The position numbers and the translations under genes are program-made. This document shows positions 1 to 11,394 of a stretch of 64,000 nt of DNA, piece after piece. Each line of letters starts with the position of its first letter. The first letter of the stretch is position 1. Under the pieces are notes generated by a model. That model made no database searches and had not been told where the DNA came from. It was given only the letters and a program-made list of their open reading frames with translations. The DNA is taken from the NCBI RefSeq assembly GCF_007992115.1, contig NZ_BJZQ01000008.1, positions 62,001 through 126,000 on the forward strand. The letters are read 5' to 3'. The DNA is from Aeromicrobium flavum. GTDB lineage: Bacteria > Actinomycetota > Actinomycetes > Propionibacteriales > Nocardioidaceae.

Positions 1-353
1 GCTACATCAAGCCGGACGTGCAGACGTTCTGCCTGGGCCAGGCCGCCTCGGCCGCCGCGGTGCTGCTGGCCGCCGGCACGCCGGGCAAGCGCTTCGCGCT
101 GCCGAACAGCCGGATCCTGATCCACCAGCCCTACACCGAGGGCACGGGCGGCCAGATCTCCGACCTGGAGATCCAGGCCAACGAGATCCTGCGCATGCGC
201 GAGCTCCTCGAGAAGATGCTGGCCGAGGCCTCGAACAAGACGCCCGAGGAGGTCAGCCGCGACGTGGAGCGCGACAAGATCCTGACGGCCGCCGGCGCCG
301 TCGAGTACGGGATCATCGACCAGGTGCTCGAGACGCTCAAGCTCCCGGTCTGA
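1..353 (+). CDS. clpP: ATP-dependent Clp protease proteolytic subunit (3' part)
   Basis: This is the C-terminal ~116 residues of ClpP, the barrel-forming serine peptidase of the cytoplasmic Clp protease. The reading frame is open from the window edge, so the start lies to the left. GQAASAAAVLL carries the nucleophilic serine, RILIHQP carries the catalytic histidine, and the aspartate of the triad falls in the SRDVERDKIL segment; the usual EYGIID end follows. The unfoldase gene clpX is 98 bp downstream on the same strand, separated by a strong hairpin. Actinobacteria usually have two clpP genes in tandem, and the copy next to clpX is normally clpP2; that paralogue assignment is inference. Confidence 0.96.
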   Translation, partial: YIKPDVQTFCLGQAASAAAVLLAAGTPGKRFALPNSRILIHQPYTEGTGGQISDLEIQANEILRMRELLEKMLAEASNKTPEEVSRDVERDKILTAAGAVEYGIIDQVLETLKLPV

Positions 354-384
354 GCGACACGACCCGACGCAAACGCCGGTGACG

Positions 385-424
385 GGTCCCCCACGGTGCG
401 CACGTGTGGCATCGTGGGGGGACC
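385..424 (+). promoter_or_regulatory. Hairpin between clpP and clpX
   Basis: GGTCCCCCACG (385-395) pairs with CGTGGGGGGACC (413-424), giving 11 base pairs with one bulged G and a 17-nt loop. The hairpin ends 27 nt before the clpX start and has no U-tract. It could be a partial terminator or an RNA processing point that sets different clpP and clpX levels. The structure is seen; the role is inference. Confidence 0.6.
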
Positions 425-451
425 GTTCGGAAACGACAGGAATACACACGC

Positions 452-1717
<1,266 letters not shown>

Positions 1718-1737
1718 CACCGCGGTAGCGTCGACCC

Positions 1738-2895
1738 ATGGTCGACATCACGCTCTTCGGGGCCACCGGATTCACGGGTGGACTCACCGCCGACTACCTG
1801 TCGGTCCACCTGCCGGACGACGCGACCTGGGCGATCGCCGGGCGCACGCGCGCCAAGCTCGAGCAGGTGGCGGCCCGGATCGCCGCCACCGGCCGCGAGG
1901 TCCCCGAGATCGTCGTCGCCGACCTCGCCGATCCTGCGTCGATGGCCGCGATGGCGGCGGGCACGCGGGTGCTGATCAGCACGGTGGGCCCGTACCTCGA
2001 GCACGGCGAGCCGGCGGTCAAGGCCGCCGCGGAGGCCGGCATCGACTACGTCGACCTCACCGGTGAGCCGCAGTTCGTCGACGAGATGTGGCTGAAGTAC
2101 CACGAGACGGCCGTCGCCACGGGCGCGCGGCTGGTGCACGCCTGTGGGTTCGACTCCATCCCGTACGACCTCGGCGTGCTCTATACGGTCGACCAGCTGC
2201 CCACCGGTGTCCCGCTCACCGTCCGGGGCTACATCCGCGCCAAGGCGACGTTCTCGGCCGGCACGTACCACTCGGCCCTGGGCCAGATGGCGCAGTTCCG
2301 CCAGTCCCAGGCGGCCGCCAAGCAACGACGTGCCCGCGAGGGACGTCCCACCGGTCGTCGGGTGCGTGGCGGGGCCAAGGTCGGTCGCGCGGTCGAGCCG
2401 GTGAAGGGCTTCGGCGTCCCGCTGCCCACGCTCGACCCGCAGATCGTGCTGCGCTCGGCCCGCGCCCTCGAGCGCTACGGACCCGACTTCACCTACGAGC
2501 ACCACGCCCACTTCAAGACCCGCCGGATGCTGGCGCTCGCGGGGCCGGTGCTCGCGGCGGTCGCCGTGGGCGCGCAGGTCCCCCCGGTGCGGGCGGCGCT
2601 GCTGAGGTTCAAGGCCGCCGGCGACGGCCCGAGCGAGGAGCAGCGCGCGAAGTCGTGGTTCACGCTGACGCTCGTCGGCGAGGGCGGCGGCACGAAGGTC
2701 GTCACCACGGTCCGTGGCGGCGACCCGGGCTACACCGAGACCGCCAAGATGCTGTCGGAGTCGGCCATGTGCCTGGCGTACGACGAGCTCCCGGAGGTCA
2801 GCGGTCAGACCACCACGGCGGTCGCGATGGGCTCGGCCCTGATCAACCGGCTGCAGAACTCCGGCATCGACTTCTCCACCACCGTCGCCGACTGA
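1738..2895 (+). CDS. Saccharopine dehydrogenase family / trans-acting enoyl reductase-like protein
   Basis: A 385-residue NAD(P)-dependent oxidoreductase. The N-terminus [18 protein letters not shown] is a Rossmann dinucleotide-binding loop. The stretch [11 protein letters not shown] and the overall length resemble actinobacterial saccharopine-dehydrogenase-like proteins, including the mycobacterial trans-acting enoyl reductase group. True saccharopine dehydrogenase activity is unlikely, and the substrate cannot be read from the sequence; a lipid or polyketide intermediate is possible. The ATG has no Shine-Dalgarno sequence but has TAGCGT 6 nt upstream (1726-1731), suggesting its own leaderless promoter just after clpX. 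Confidence 0.85.
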   Translation: MVDITLFGATGFTGGLTADYLSVHLPDDATWAIAGRTRAKLEQVAARIAATGREVPEIVVADLADPASMAAMAAGTRVLISTVGPYLEHGEPAVKAAAEAGIDYVDLTGEPQFVDEMWLKYHETAVATGARLVHACGFDSIPYDLGVLYTVDQLPTGVPLTVRGYIRAKATFSAGTYHSALGQMAQFRQSQAAAKQRRAREGRPTGRRVRGGAKVGRAVEPVKGFGVPLPTLDPQIVLRSARALERYGPDFTYEHHAHFKTRRMLALAGPVLAAVAVGAQVPPVRAALLRFKAAGDGPSEEQRAKSWFTLTLVGEGGGTKVVTTVRGGDPGYTETAKMLSESAMCLAYDELPEVSGQTTTAVAMGSALINRLQNSGIDFSTTVAD

Positions 2896-2913
2896 GCCGG
2901 GCGGCGAGGGGGG

Positions 2914-3681
2914 TCAGGCGACGACGACCTCGACGCCCGCGTCCTCCAGCATCGCCCGATCGGCGGCGCGGACGCCGTCATCGGTGACGACGGCGGTCGC
3001 GTCCGTGAGATCGGCGAACGAGAACACCTGGTGGGGACCGAACTTCGTGGAGTCGGCCAGCACGACGCGGGTGCGGGCGGACTCGACGAGGGCGCGCTTC
3101 ACGGCCGCCTCCTCGGAGTCGGGCGTGCTGAAGCCGTGGTCGGGAGTGACCCCGTTCGTGCCGAGGAAGGCCACGTCGACCCGGGTGGCGCGCAGGGCGT
3201 CCACGGTCGACTGCCCCACCGCCACGCCGGTCACCTCGCGGACGCGACCGCCCAGGAGGTGCAGCGCGATGGCCTCGTGGCCCAGGAGCACGTGCGCGAT
3301 GGCCACGCTGTGGGTCAGCACCGTGAGCCGTCGGTCGCTCGGGAGGACCTCGGCGAGGTGGGCCACCGTGCTGCCGCCGTCGAGCAGGATGCTGCCGCCG
3401 GCGTCGGGCAGGAACCGCAGCGCGGCCTGGGCGATCCGCGCCTTGAGGTCAGGCCGCTCACCGGTGCGCTGGGCGAGGCTGGCCTCGATGCGTGCGTAGG
3501 TGGAGGAGAGCACCGCGCCGCCGTGCACGCGCGTGGCCGTCCCGGCGCGCTCGAGGACGTCGAGGTCGCGGCGGATCGTCTCGGTCGAGACCGAGAGCTC
3601 CCGCGCCAGTTCGTTGACCGACAGGCGGCCGTGACGGGTGAGCCGCTCGGCCAGCAGCACCTGACGTTCGGCGGCGTACAC
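2914..3681 (-). CDS. DeoR/GlpR-family transcriptional regulator
   Basis: A 255-residue regulator with an N-terminal winged helix (residues ~1-55, including SVSTETIRRDLDVLERAG and the family hallmark VHGGAVL) and a C-terminal sugar-phosphate sensor domain with LDGGSTVAHL and VLADSTKFG. Such proteins usually repress sugar or polyol catabolic genes and are released by a phosphorylated sugar. No kinase or transporter gene is adjacent, so the target is unknown. The GTG at 3681 has GGGAGG 5 nt upstream. A 10-bp tandem repeat lies 20 bp upstream of the start and may be its own operator. Confidence 0.9.
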   Translation of the reverse strand: MYAAERQVLLAERLTRHGRLSVNELARELSVSTETIRRDLDVLERAGTATRVHGGAVLSSTYARIEASLAQRTGERPDLKARIAQAALRFLPDAGGSILLDGGSTVAHLAEVLPSDRRLTVLTHSVAIAHVLLGHEAIALHLLGGRVREVTGVAVGQSTVDALRATRVDVAFLGTNGVTPDHGFSTPDSEEAAVKRALVESARTRVVLADSTKFGPHQVFSFADLTDATAVVTDDGVRAADRAMLEDAGVEVVVA

Positions 3682-3700
3682 ATGACCTCCCGGAGATGCG

Positions 3701-3720
3701 TGTGGAACTCTGTGGCATTC
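3701..3720. promoter_or_regulatory. Tandem 10-bp repeat upstream of the DeoR gene (candidate operator)
   Basis: TGTGGAACTC and TGTGGCATTC lie head to tail, 8 of 10 bases identical and one helical turn apart, 20 bp upstream of the regulator's start. Direct-repeat operators are common for DeoR-family proteins. The repeat is seen; autoregulation is inference. Confidence 0.4.
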
Positions 3721-3771
3721 GGTGCGAGTTTACGCGGCCGGGCGCGCCGTGGGAGGTTTCCCGCGATGCGG

Positions 3772-6345
3772 TCAGGCGTCGGCGAGCGTGGCGTCGACGA
3801 CGAGCGGGCCGTCGGCGGCCGTCGTGACGACGTCGCCCACGATGCGTCCCGCGGCGCGCACGTCCGGCAGCGCCGAGGTGAGGAGCTCGATCGTGCCCGC
3901 GTCGCCGGAGATCGCGACGTGCGTGACCTCCGTGCGCTGGCTGACCTTCGCCGTCGACTTCGCGCCGCGGATGCCGGCCAAGGCCTCACCGGCGATCGTC
4001 AGCAGGCGCCCGTCGAACTCGTCGACCGCGAGGTCGTCGTGCGTCGGCCAGGCGGCGCGGTGGATCGAGCCCTCCTGCCACCACGACCAGACCTCCTCGG
4101 TCACGTACGGCAGGAAGGGCGCCAGCAGCCGCAGCTGCACCGACAGGGCCAGCACGAACGTGGCCTTGGCCGACCGGCCGGCCGCGTCCTCGCCGCGGGC
4201 GCGCTCCTTGACCAGCTCGAGGTAGTCGTCGCAGAAGTCCCAGAAGAACTTCTCGGTGACCTCGAGGGCCGACGTGTAGTCGTAGGCCTCGAAGTGCGAC
4301 GTGGCCGCCTCGACGACGCCTCGCAGGGCCGTCAGCAGCGCCCGGTCGAGCGGCTCGGTGACCAGCGCCGGGTCGAGCAGGGAGGCGTCGGCGCCCAGAC
4401 CGTACTGGTCGACCGGCGCCACGACGAACTTGCTCGCGTTGAGCACCTTCATCGCGAGGCGGCGGCCGACCTTCATCTGGGTCTCGTCGAAGGGGGAGTC
4501 GGCACCCGCGCGGGCGCCGGCGGCCCGCCAGCGGACGGCGTCGGCGCCGAACTTCTCCAGCACCTCGTCGGGCACGACCACGTTGCCCTTGGACTTGCTC
4601 ATCTTCTTGCGGTCGGGGTCGACCACGAAGCCGGAGATGGCCGTGTTGGTCCACGGCACCTGGCCGAACTCCTGGTGGGAGCGCACGACGGTGGAGAAGA
4701 GCCAGGTGCGGATGATGTCGTGCGCCTGGGGACGCAGGTCCATCGGGAAGGTCCGCTCGAACAGGTCGAGGTCGCGCTCCCAGCCGCAGGCCAGCTGCGG
4801 CGTCAGCGAGGACGTCGCCCAGGTGTCGAGCACGTCGGGGTCGGCCACGAAGCCGCCCGGCTTGCCGCGCTGCGACTCGTCGAAGCCGGCCGGCGCCTGC
4901 GAGGCGGGATCGACGGGCAGGTCGTACTCGGGCGCGAGGATCGGGTTCTCGTAGTCGGGCTCGCCGTCCTCGTCGAGCAGGTACCAGACCGGGAACGGGA
5001 TGCCGAAGAACCGCTGGCGACTGACGAGCCAGTCGCCGTTGAGGCCCTCGATCCAGTTCGCGTACCGCGACTGCATGTAGCCGGGGTGCCAGTCGATCCG
5101 GTCGCCGAGGCCGACCAGCTCCTGGCGCAGCTCGGCGTCGCGGCCGCCGTTCTTGATGTACCACTGGCGCGTGGAGACGATCTCGAGCGGCTTGTCGCCC
5201 TTCTCGTAGAAGTTCGCCATGCGCTGGGTGGCCTTCGGCTCGCCGTCGAGGTCGCCGGAGGCCTGCAGCGCGGCGGCGATCGCCTCGCGGGCGCTGAAGG
5301 TGGTCTTGCCGGCCACCTCGGTGTAGAGGGCCTCGCCGGGTCCGCCCGCGATCCACTCGGGCGTCTCGCGCAGGATGCGGCCGTCGCGGCCGATCACGGT
5401 GCGGTTGGGCAGGTCGAACTCGCGCCACCACTGGACGTCGGTCAGGTCGCCGAAGGTGCAGCAGTGGACGATGCCCGAGCCCTTCTCGGGGTCGGCCAGG
5501 GTGTGCGCCAGCACGGGAACCTCGACGCCGAAGATCGGCGAGCGGGCGGTCGTTCCGAACAGGTGCTGGTAGCGCTCGTCGTCGGGGTGGGCGATCAGCG
5601 CCACCGCGGCGGGGGTGAGCTCGGGGCGTGTGGTCTCGATGAACACCTGCTGGCCGTCGGCCAGGTGGTAGGCGACGCGGTAGTAGTGGCCCGGGTAGTC
5701 ACGCGCCTCGAGCTCGGCCTGGGCGACCGCGGTCTGGAACGTGACGTCCCACATGGTGGGGGCGTCCTGGCTGTACGCCTCGCCGCGCGAGAGGTTGCGC
5801 AGGAACGCGCGCTGGCTCGTGGTCTGCGCCTCGCGGCCGATCGTCGTGTAGGTCTGTGCCCAGTCGACCGACAGGCCGAGCGTGCGCCACAGCTTCTCGA
5901 AGACCTTCTCGTCCTCCTGCACCAGCTCGTTGCACAGCTCGATGAAGTTGCGCCGGCTGATCGGGATCTGCTTCTTGGCGTCGGGCTTCTGCGGCGGCGT
6001 GAAGTCGGGGTCGTACGGCAGCGACGGGTCGCAGCGCACGCCGTAGTAGTTCTGCACCCGGCGCTCGGTGGGCAGGCCGTTGTCGTCCCAGCCCATCGGG
6101 TAGAAGACCTCGAACCCGCGCATGCGCTTGTAGCGCGCCATGAGGTCGGTGTGCGTGTAGCTGAAGACGTGACCCACGTGGAGGGAGCCCGAGACGGTCG
6201 GCGGCGGGGTGTCGATCGAGTACACCTGGTCGCGCGTCCTGCTCCGGTCGAACTCGTACGTGCCCTGCTCGGCCCATACGCCCACCCACTTCTCCTCGAG
6301 ACCTTCGAGGACGGGCTTCTCGGGAACGCGGTTCTGTGTGGTCAC
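3772..6345 (-). CDS. valS: Valine--tRNA ligase (archaeal-type)
   Basis: Class I synthetase that charges tRNA-Val and edits misactivated threonine. The 857-residue protein has the HIGH-type motif HVGH in [10 protein letters not shown] near residue 50 and the signature KMSKSKGN. Its [16 protein letters not shown] segment ([15 protein letters not shown]) and WATSSLTPQ are typical of the archaeal-like valS type also found in some bacteria, and the C-terminus lacks the coiled-coil arm of standard bacterial ValRS. The frame stays open far upstream, but homology begins at [11 protein letters not shown]; the GTG at 6345 has TAGAAT 8 nt upstream and no Shine-Dalgarno sequence, fitting a leaderless start. 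There is no room for a T-box leader. Confidence 0.97.
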   Translation of the reverse strand: MTTQNRVPEKPVLEGLEEKWVGVWAEQGTYEFDRSRTRDQVYSIDTPPPTVSGSLHVGHVFSYTHTDLMARYKRMRGFEVFYPMGWDDNGLPTERRVQNYYGVRCDPSLPYDPDFTPPQKPDAKKQIPISRRNFIELCNELVQEDEKVFEKLWRTLGLSVDWAQTYTTIGREAQTTSQRAFLRNLSRGEAYSQDAPTMWDVTFQTAVAQAELEARDYPGHYYRVAYHLADGQQVFIETTRPELTPAAVALIAHPDDERYQHLFGTTARSPIFGVEVPVLAHTLADPEKGSGIVHCCTFGDLTDVQWWREFDLPNRTVIGRDGRILRETPEWIAGGPGEALYTEVAGKTTFSAREAIAAALQASGDLDGEPKATQRMANFYEKGDKPLEIVSTRQWYIKNGGRDAELRQELVGLGDRIDWHPGYMQSRYANWIEGLNGDWLVSRQRFFGIPFPVWYLLDEDGEPDYENPILAPEYDLPVDPASQAPAGFDESQRGKPGGFVADPDVLDTWATSSLTPQLACGWERDLDLFERTFPMDLRPQAHDIIRTWLFSTVVRSHQEFGQVPWTNTAISGFVVDPDRKKMSKSKGNVVVPDEVLEKFGADAVRWRAAGARAGADSPFDETQMKVGRRLAMKVLNASKFVVAPVDQYGLGADASLLDPALVTEPLDRALLTALRGVVEAATSHFEAYDYTSALEVTEKFFWDFCDDYLELVKERARGEDAAGRSAKATFVLALSVQLRLLAPFLPYVTEEVWSWWQEGSIHRAAWPTHDDLAVDEFDGRLLTIAGEALAGIRGAKSTAKVSQRTEVTHVAISGDAGTIELLTSALPDVRAAGRIVGDVVTTAADGPLVVDATLADA

Positions 6346-6426
6346 AAGCGTCGATTCTACGGGGGTCGCCGGGCTGTCGGTGGACCACGGGCCCGGGCAG
6401 GCAGGATGGCCCCGTGAGGACATCGC

Positions 6427-7407
6427 ATGGGTGAGACCGAGCGGCCGACGATCCACGTGGTGGCGGCGTTCACGACCGACGCGGCGGGCCGGATCCTGAT
6501 GGTGCGCAAGCAGGGGTCGGAGATCTTCATGCAGCCGGGCGGCAAGCCCGAGCCGGGGGAGGAGCCGGTCGCCGCGCTCGTGCGCGAGCTGGCCGAGGAG
6601 CTGCTGATCGCGGTCGATCCCGACGACCTCGTGTCGTGGGGCCGGTACGAGGCGGACGCCGCCAACGAGCCCGGCCACCACCTCGTGGCCGACGTGTTCG
6701 CCCTGCGGCTCGACGGCGACGTCACCGCCGCCGCGGAGATCGCCGAGGCGCGCTGGTTCACCCGCGCCGAGGCCCGCGCGCTGGGTGCGCGGTTGGCGCC
6801 GTTGGCGCGCCGGATGCTCGAGCTGCCCGAGGTGCGCACGCAGTTCCGGCCGTTCCGCTTCACCGAGCCGATCGAGACGGCGCGGCTGCGGCTGCGGCCG
6901 ATCACGGTGGACGACGTGGACGCGTTCCACGCGTACCAGTCCCGCGAGGACGTCGCCCGCTACATGCTGTTCGAGCCGCGCAGCCGCGAGGAGATGGCCG
7001 CGAAGGTGGCGGAGTGGTCCTCCCACACCGTGCTGGAGCGCGACGGCGACTACCTGGAGATGCCCGTCGAGCTCCTCACCGACGGACGCATGATCGGACA
7101 CCTCTACCTGAGCCTGCGCAGCGTCGACCACCTCACCGCCGAGATCGGCTGGGGCCTCCATCCGGACTTCCAGGGGCAGGGCTTCGCCGAGGAGGGCGCC
7201 CGAGCGCTCATCCGGCTCGCCTTCGAGCGGATGCACCTGCACCGGGTCGTCGCCGAGCTCGACCCGCGCAACACCGCGTCGGTCCAGCTCTGCCTGCGCC
7301 TCGGCATGCGCGAGGAGGCGCACTACCGCGAGGACCTGTGGTTCAAGGGCGCCTGGGCCGACACCGGGGTCTACGCGATGCTCGCCAGCGACTTCTCCTC
7401 GCGCTGA
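6427..7407 (+). CDS. Nudix hydrolase - GNAT acetyltransferase fusion protein
   Basis: A 326-residue two-domain protein. Residues ~8-135 are a Nudix domain: the box runs G-x5-E-x7-RELAEELLI from GKPEPGEEP onward and keeps the metal-binding REx2EE, but the usual glycine near its end is leucine. Residues ~145-320 are a GNAT domain of the RimJ/RimL type, with ARLRLRPIT at its start, the acetyl-CoA loop [16 protein letters not shown] and the end motif [13 protein letters not shown]. Nudix enzymes cleave nucleoside diphosphates linked to another group; GNATs transfer acetyl groups. The joint substrate is unknown. It is divergent from valS and its last 37 bp overlap the MMPL gene tail to tail. Confidence 0.88.
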   Translation: MGETERPTIHVVAAFTTDAAGRILMVRKQGSEIFMQPGGKPEPGEEPVAALVRELAEELLIAVDPDDLVSWGRYEADAANEPGHHLVADVFALRLDGDVTAAAEIAEARWFTRAEARALGARLAPLARRMLELPEVRTQFRPFRFTEPIETARLRLRPITVDDVDAFHAYQSREDVARYMLFEPRSREEMAAKVAEWSSHTVLERDGDYLEMPVELLTDGRMIGHLYLSLRSVDHLTAEIGWGLHPDFQGQGFAEEGARALIRLAFERMHLHRVVAELDPRNTASVQLCLRLGMREEAHYREDLWFKGAWADTGVYAMLASDFSSR

Positions 7408-9482
7408 GCCTCCTGCGGCCGTGACAGGCGGCTCGGCCACCAGATCCGGCGGCCGATGTCGAGGTTGAGGGCGGTCACGAGCACCGAGCGGACGATGATC
7501 GTGTCGAGCAGCACGCCGATCGCCACGGTGAAGCCCAGCTCGGCCAGGAACACCACGGGCAGCGTCGCGAGCGCGGAGAACGTGCCGGCCAGCACCAGGC
7601 CGGCGGACGTGATGACGCCGCCGGTGGCCGCCAGCCCGATCAGAGCGCCGCGCCGGGTGCCGTGCACGATCGACTCCTCGCGCACGCGGGTCATCAGGAA
7701 GATGTTGTAGTCGATGCCCAGCGCCACGAGGAACACGAACGCGAACAGGGGGAACGACGAGTCGGCCCCCTCGAAGCCGAACACGTAGCGGAACACCAGG
7801 GCACTGATGCCCATCGCCGCGGCGAACGACAGCACCACGGTGACGAGCAGGATCAGCGGAGCCGCGATCGACCTCAGCAGGAGCATCAGCACGAGCAGGA
7901 CGACCACCAGGATGATCGGGATGATCAGCCGGTTGTCGGCGGACGAGGCGTTCTGCACGTCGAGGTTGAGCGCGGTGTTGCCGCCCACCAGGGCGTCCGC
8001 ACCGTCGACCGCGTCGACGGCGTCGCGGATCTCCCCGATGGCGGTCCGGGCCGCGGCCGAGTCGCTGGAAACGGTGAGGGTCGCCTCGAAGTAGGCCAGG
8101 TCGCCCTTGGTCTGGGGCGGGGTCACCGAGGCCGTGTCGACGCCCTCGAGGCCGGCCACCACCGACCGGACCTCGGCGGCGCCGTCGGCGTTCGCGATGA
8201 CCTGGACCGGATCGCCCGCGCTCGCCGGGAAGTGCTCGGCGATGCGCTCCTCGGCCACGACCGACGGTTGGGTCGTCGTGAACGACTCGGCGTTGCTGAG
8301 GCCCGTCGCGTCGAGCTTGACCACGCCGAAGGACAGGGCGAGCAGGACGAGCGAGGTGACCACCCAGACCACGCGCGGGGCCTTCGCGATGCCCCGGCCG
8401 ACGCGCGCCCAGATGCCGACGTCCGTCCGCTCGGGGTCGCCGAAGTGCGGGATGAACGGCCAGAACACCCACCGGCCGAAGATGACCAGCAGCACCGGCA
8501 GCAGGACGAGCATGAGCAGCAGCGCGACCGCGATGCCCGCCGCGCCGACGGGTCCCAGCCCGGCGGTCGAGTTCATCTGCGCGAACACCAGGCACAGCAG
8601 GCCGATGATCACGGTGCTGCCACTGGCGAAGATGGCTGGTGCGGCCCGGTGCAGGGCGTGGGCCATCGCCTCATGGCGGTCCTCGTAGTGGCGCAGCTCC
8701 TCGCGGTAGCGCGCCACCAGCAGCAGCGCGTAGTCGATCCCGGCGCCCAGGACCAGGACGCTGAGGATGCCCGCGCTCTGGCCGTTGACGGTGAGGTCGG
8801 CGTACTTCGCCAGCAGGTAGACCAGGCCTTGGGCGGCGAAGACGCTCATCAGCCCGCAGAACAGGGGGATGAGCCACAGCAGGGGGCTCCGGTAGGTCAG
8901 CAGCAGCATCACGACGACCACGCCGACGGCCGACAGCAGCAGGATGCCGTCGATGCCGGCGAACGACTCGGCCTGGTCGGCGCCGAGCGCCGCCGGACCG
9001 CCGAGGTCGACCCGCAGGTCGGTGTCCGCGACGGCGGACTTCGCGGCGTCCCTCACCTCGTCGATCCAGCCGGGCAGCTCCTCCCAGCCCTCCTCGTCCA
9101 AGGTCATCGGGACGATCAGCTGGAGCGCCTGCCCGTCCTCGCTCGGGATGGGCCCGACGACCTCGCCGACGGGGACGTCCTCGAGGGCGCCGATGTCCTG
9201 GACGGCGGACTTCGCGGCGGCCAGGTCCTGCGGGCCGACACGGTCCGGCGCCGTGAGCAGGACGATCGCCGGGGCGGTGTCCTCGTCGTAGAACGCGCCC
9301 GCCTTCTCGATCACCCGGGTCGACTCCGCGTCGTCGGGAAGCCACGACGCGATGTCGTTGTCCTGGACGCTCGCGAGCTTCCCGCCGAACGAGCCCAGGC
9401 CGGCGACGATCACCAGCATGAGGGCCAGCACGGCCCACTTGACCCACCGATGGGTGATCCACCCAGCCACCTGACGATTCAT
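7371..9482 (-). CDS. MMPL-family RND transporter
   Basis: A 703-residue inner-membrane transporter of the MMPL group of the RND superfamily, which in actinobacteria exports lipids or drugs using the proton gradient. It has the duplicated layout of the family: one transmembrane helix (residues ~12-32), an extracytoplasmic loop, a helix bundle with [18 protein letters not shown], then a second copy with the matching [17 protein letters not shown]. The two GIDY motifs mark the proton-relay helix in each half. The ATG at 9482 ([13 protein letters not shown]) was preferred to a start 25 residues upstream because it places the first helix normally. The substrate cannot be inferred; no lipid-synthesis genes adjoin it. 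Confidence 0.93.
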   Translation of the reverse strand: MNRQVAGWITHRWVKWAVLALMLVIVAGLGSFGGKLASVQDNDIASWLPDDAESTRVIEKAGAFYDEDTAPAIVLLTAPDRVGPQDLAAAKSAVQDIGALEDVPVGEVVGPIPSEDGQALQLIVPMTLDEEGWEELPGWIDEVRDAAKSAVADTDLRVDLGGPAALGADQAESFAGIDGILLLSAVGVVVVMLLLTYRSPLLWLIPLFCGLMSVFAAQGLVYLLAKYADLTVNGQSAGILSVLVLGAGIDYALLLVARYREELRHYEDRHEAMAHALHRAAPAIFASGSTVIIGLLCLVFAQMNSTAGLGPVGAAGIAVALLLMLVLLPVLLVIFGRWVFWPFIPHFGDPERTDVGIWARVGRGIAKAPRVVWVVTSLVLLALSFGVVKLDATGLSNAESFTTTQPSVVAEERIAEHFPASAGDPVQVIANADGAAEVRSVVAGLEGVDTASVTPPQTKGDLAYFEATLTVSSDSAAARTAIGEIRDAVDAVDGADALVGGNTALNLDVQNASSADNRLIIPIILVVVLLVLMLLLRSIAAPLILLVTVVLSFAAAMGISALVFRYVFGFEGADSSFPLFAFVFLVALGIDYNIFLMTRVREESIVHGTRRGALIGLAATGGVITSAGLVLAGTFSALATLPVVFLAELGFTVAIGVLLDTIIVRSVLVTALNLDIGRRIWWPSRLSRPQEAQREEKSLASIA

Positions 9483-9639
9483 CCGTCCAGTTTCCGCCCG
9501 CGCCGCCGATCCTGGCCATGGGTGAGATCCCCCATCTTGCCGCCCATTGCGCCGCACGCTTCACGCCCGTCACCGCGCCCTCGTCGGTCACTCCCGTGGC
9601 GTGGCGGGCGGGTCGTCGCGCGGTGGGATACTGGAGGCG

Positions 9640-10989
9640 ATGAGGCCCACGTACCCCGATGTCGAGCTCGCCCTGCTGTCCCGTTGGCCCGAGACCCGGC
9701 TCGAGCCCTCGCTCGACCGGATCCGCGCCGTCTGCGAGCTGATGGGCGACCCGCAGCACGCCCAGCCGGTCATCCAGCTGACCGGCACGAACGGCAAGAC
9801 CTCCACCAGCCGGATGATCGACGCCCTGCTGCGCGCCCTGGACCTGCGCACGGGCCGGTTCACCAGCCCGCACCTGCAGCGGATCAACGAGCGCATCTGC
9901 ATCGACGGCGAGCCATTGAGCGACGACCTGTTCGTCGACGCCTACGCCGACGTCGCGATCTACGCCGACCTCGTCGACCGCGACCAGCCGCACCCGCTGA
10001 GCTTCTTCGAGATGCTCGTGGCGATGGGGTACGCCGCCTTCGCCGACGCCCCGGTCGACGTCGCCGTGGTCGAGGTCGGGATGGGCGGCGCGTGGGACGC
10101 CACGAGCGTCGCCGACGCGTCGGTCGCGGTGATCACCCCGATCGACGTCGACCACGCCTCCTACCTCGGGGACACGCCCGCCGACATCGCGGTCGAGAAG
10201 TCGGGCATCATCAAGCCCGGCAGCCGCACGGTCCTGGCCTCCCAGCCCGAGGAGGTGCTGGAGGTCATGATGCGCCGCGCCAACGAGGTCGGCTCGATGC
10301 TCGTCCTCGAGGGGGCCGACTTCCGCGTCGAGTCGCGCACCGCGGCCGTCGGCGGCCAGCTGTTCACGATCGAGGGCGTCAAGGGCCGCTACGAGGACAT
10401 CCTGCTTCCCCTGCACGGAGCGTTCCAGGCACGCAACGCCGCGCTGGCGCTGGCCGCCGTCGAGGTGTTCACCGGCGACGCCCAGCTCGACCCCGACCTG
10501 ATCCGCGCGGGCTTCGGCGCGGTGACGTCGCCCGGCCGCCTCGAGGTCGTCCGGCGCAGCCCCACGGTCGTCCTCGACGCGGCGCACAACCCGCACGGCG
10601 TGCGCGCGATGGTCGAGTCGGTCAGCGAGGAGTTCGCCTTCAGCCCGCTCATCGGCGTCGTCGGCATCATGGCCGACAAGGACGCCGAGGAGATCCTGCG
10701 CGAGCTCGAGCCCGTCGTGGCCCACCTGATCTGCACGCAGAACAGCACCGAGCGGTCCCTGCCCGCCGCCGATCTGGCCCAGGTCGCGGCCGGGGTGTTC
10801 GGCCTCGACCGGATCGAGGTCGTGCCCCGCCTCGACGACGCACTCGAGCGCGCGATCTCGTTCGCCGACGCGCCCGGCGAGGAGTTCGGCGACTCGATCG
10901 GGTCCGCCGGCGTGCTCGTCACCGGCTCGGTCGTCACCGTCGGTGAGGCGCGCACGCTGCTGCGCGGCGCGGAGGGCGACCCCGCATGA
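9640..10989 (+). CDS. folC: Bifunctional folylpolyglutamate synthase / dihydrofolate synthase
   Basis: Adds glutamate to dihydropteroate and to folates in the cytoplasm. The 449-residue protein has the Mur-ligase-like P-loop LTGTNGKTSTSRM, the folate loop FTSPHLQRINERI, VEVGMGGAWDAT, the GDTPADIAVEKSGIIKPG segment and the C-terminal domain motif VVLDAAHNPHG. The ATG at 9640 starts MRPTYPDVELALLSRWPE, which agrees with the family; the longer open frame (to 9547) is unsupported. GATACT lies 7 nt upstream, a possible -10 box for a near-leaderless transcript. The DUF4233 gene downstream overlaps it by 4 bp, a pairing conserved in actinobacteria. Confidence 0.96.
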   Translation: MRPTYPDVELALLSRWPETRLEPSLDRIRAVCELMGDPQHAQPVIQLTGTNGKTSTSRMIDALLRALDLRTGRFTSPHLQRINERICIDGEPLSDDLFVDAYADVAIYADLVDRDQPHPLSFFEMLVAMGYAAFADAPVDVAVVEVGMGGAWDATSVADASVAVITPIDVDHASYLGDTPADIAVEKSGIIKPGSRTVLASQPEEVLEVMMRRANEVGSMLVLEGADFRVESRTAAVGGQLFTIEGVKGRYEDILLPLHGAFQARNAALALAAVEVFTGDAQLDPDLIRAGFGAVTSPGRLEVVRRSPTVVLDAAHNPHGVRAMVESVSEEFAFSPLIGVVGIMADKDAEEILRELEPVVAHLICTQNSTERSLPAADLAQVAAGVFGLDRIEVVPRLDDALERAISFADAPGEEFGDSIGSAGVLVTGSVVTVGEARTLLRGAEGDPA

Positions 10990-11321
10990 GGCACATGTGC
11001 GCGGCGATGCTGACCCTCCAGGCGATCATCCTGGGCCTGTCGATCCCGGTCATGATCGCCGTCCAGGACGTCGACCCGCTCGTCGCCTCGCTGCTCGGCG
11101 GCGGCCTCGCGGTGCTGTGCCTCGTCACGACCGGCCTGCTGCGCCGGCCGTGGGCGTACTGGCTGGGCCACGCCATCCAGGCGGCCACGATCGCGCTGGG
11201 GCTCCTCGTGCCGATCATGTTCTTCATCGGGCTGATGTTCGCCGCCCTGTGGCTGGGCGCCTTCTTCCTCGGCCGCAGGATCGAGGCCGACAAGGCTCGC
11301 TGGGCCGCGGCGGGCGAGTAG
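10986..11321 (+). CDS. DUF4233 small membrane protein
   Basis: A 111-residue protein with four predicted membrane helices: residues ~8-26, ~33-50, ~58-75 and ~78-95. It belongs to the DUF4233 family, which has no known function and is usually encoded directly after folC in actinobacteria. Its ATG overlaps the folC stop (ATGA, 10986-10989), so translation is probably coupled. The basic tail GRRIEADKARW suggests a cytoplasmic C-terminus. A role beside folate metabolism is suggested only by gene order. Confidence 0.85.
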   Translation: MRHMCAAMLTLQAIILGLSIPVMIAVQDVDPLVASLLGGGLAVLCLVTTGLLRRPWAYWLGHAIQAATIALGLLVPIMFFIGLMFAALWLGAFFLGRRIEADKARWAAAGE

Positions 11322-11355
11322 GCGCGCCGCTTCGTCACCCGCTCCATCGCCGGGA

Positions 11356-11371
11356 TGTGACCTGAGTCACC
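11356..11371. promoter_or_regulatory. CRP-like palindrome upstream of the metallophosphoesterase gene
   Basis: TGTGACCTGAGTCACC contains perfect 5-bp arms GTGAC-N4-GTCAC, the core of the actinobacterial CRP/GlxR site. It lies 12 bp upstream of the TACGGT -10-like box (11383-11388), roughly where the -35 region would be. Binding is inference. Confidence 0.45.
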
Positions 11372-11394
11372 CCTGCCCCGGGTACGGTGGAGCC

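Noticed and set aside
3031..6417. Open frame of 1128 codons on the plus strand
   Set aside because: It lies opposite the DeoR and valS genes, is made of Val/Arg/Gly/Glu-rich low-complexity sequence and has no family motif; it is a high-GC shadow frame.
6346..6426. T-box riboswitch upstream of valS
   Set aside because: The gap to the divergent gene is 81 bp, and a -10-like box lies 8 nt before the start, leaving no room for a leader.
6346..8595. Possible N-terminal extension of valS to 1607 residues
   Set aside because: Homology begins at [11 protein letters not shown]; the upstream part is antisense to the Nudix-GNAT and MMPL genes and has no recognisable domain.
7662..10946. Open frame of 1094 codons on the plus strand
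   Set aside because: It runs opposite MMPL and out of frame over folC, both of which have full motif sets.
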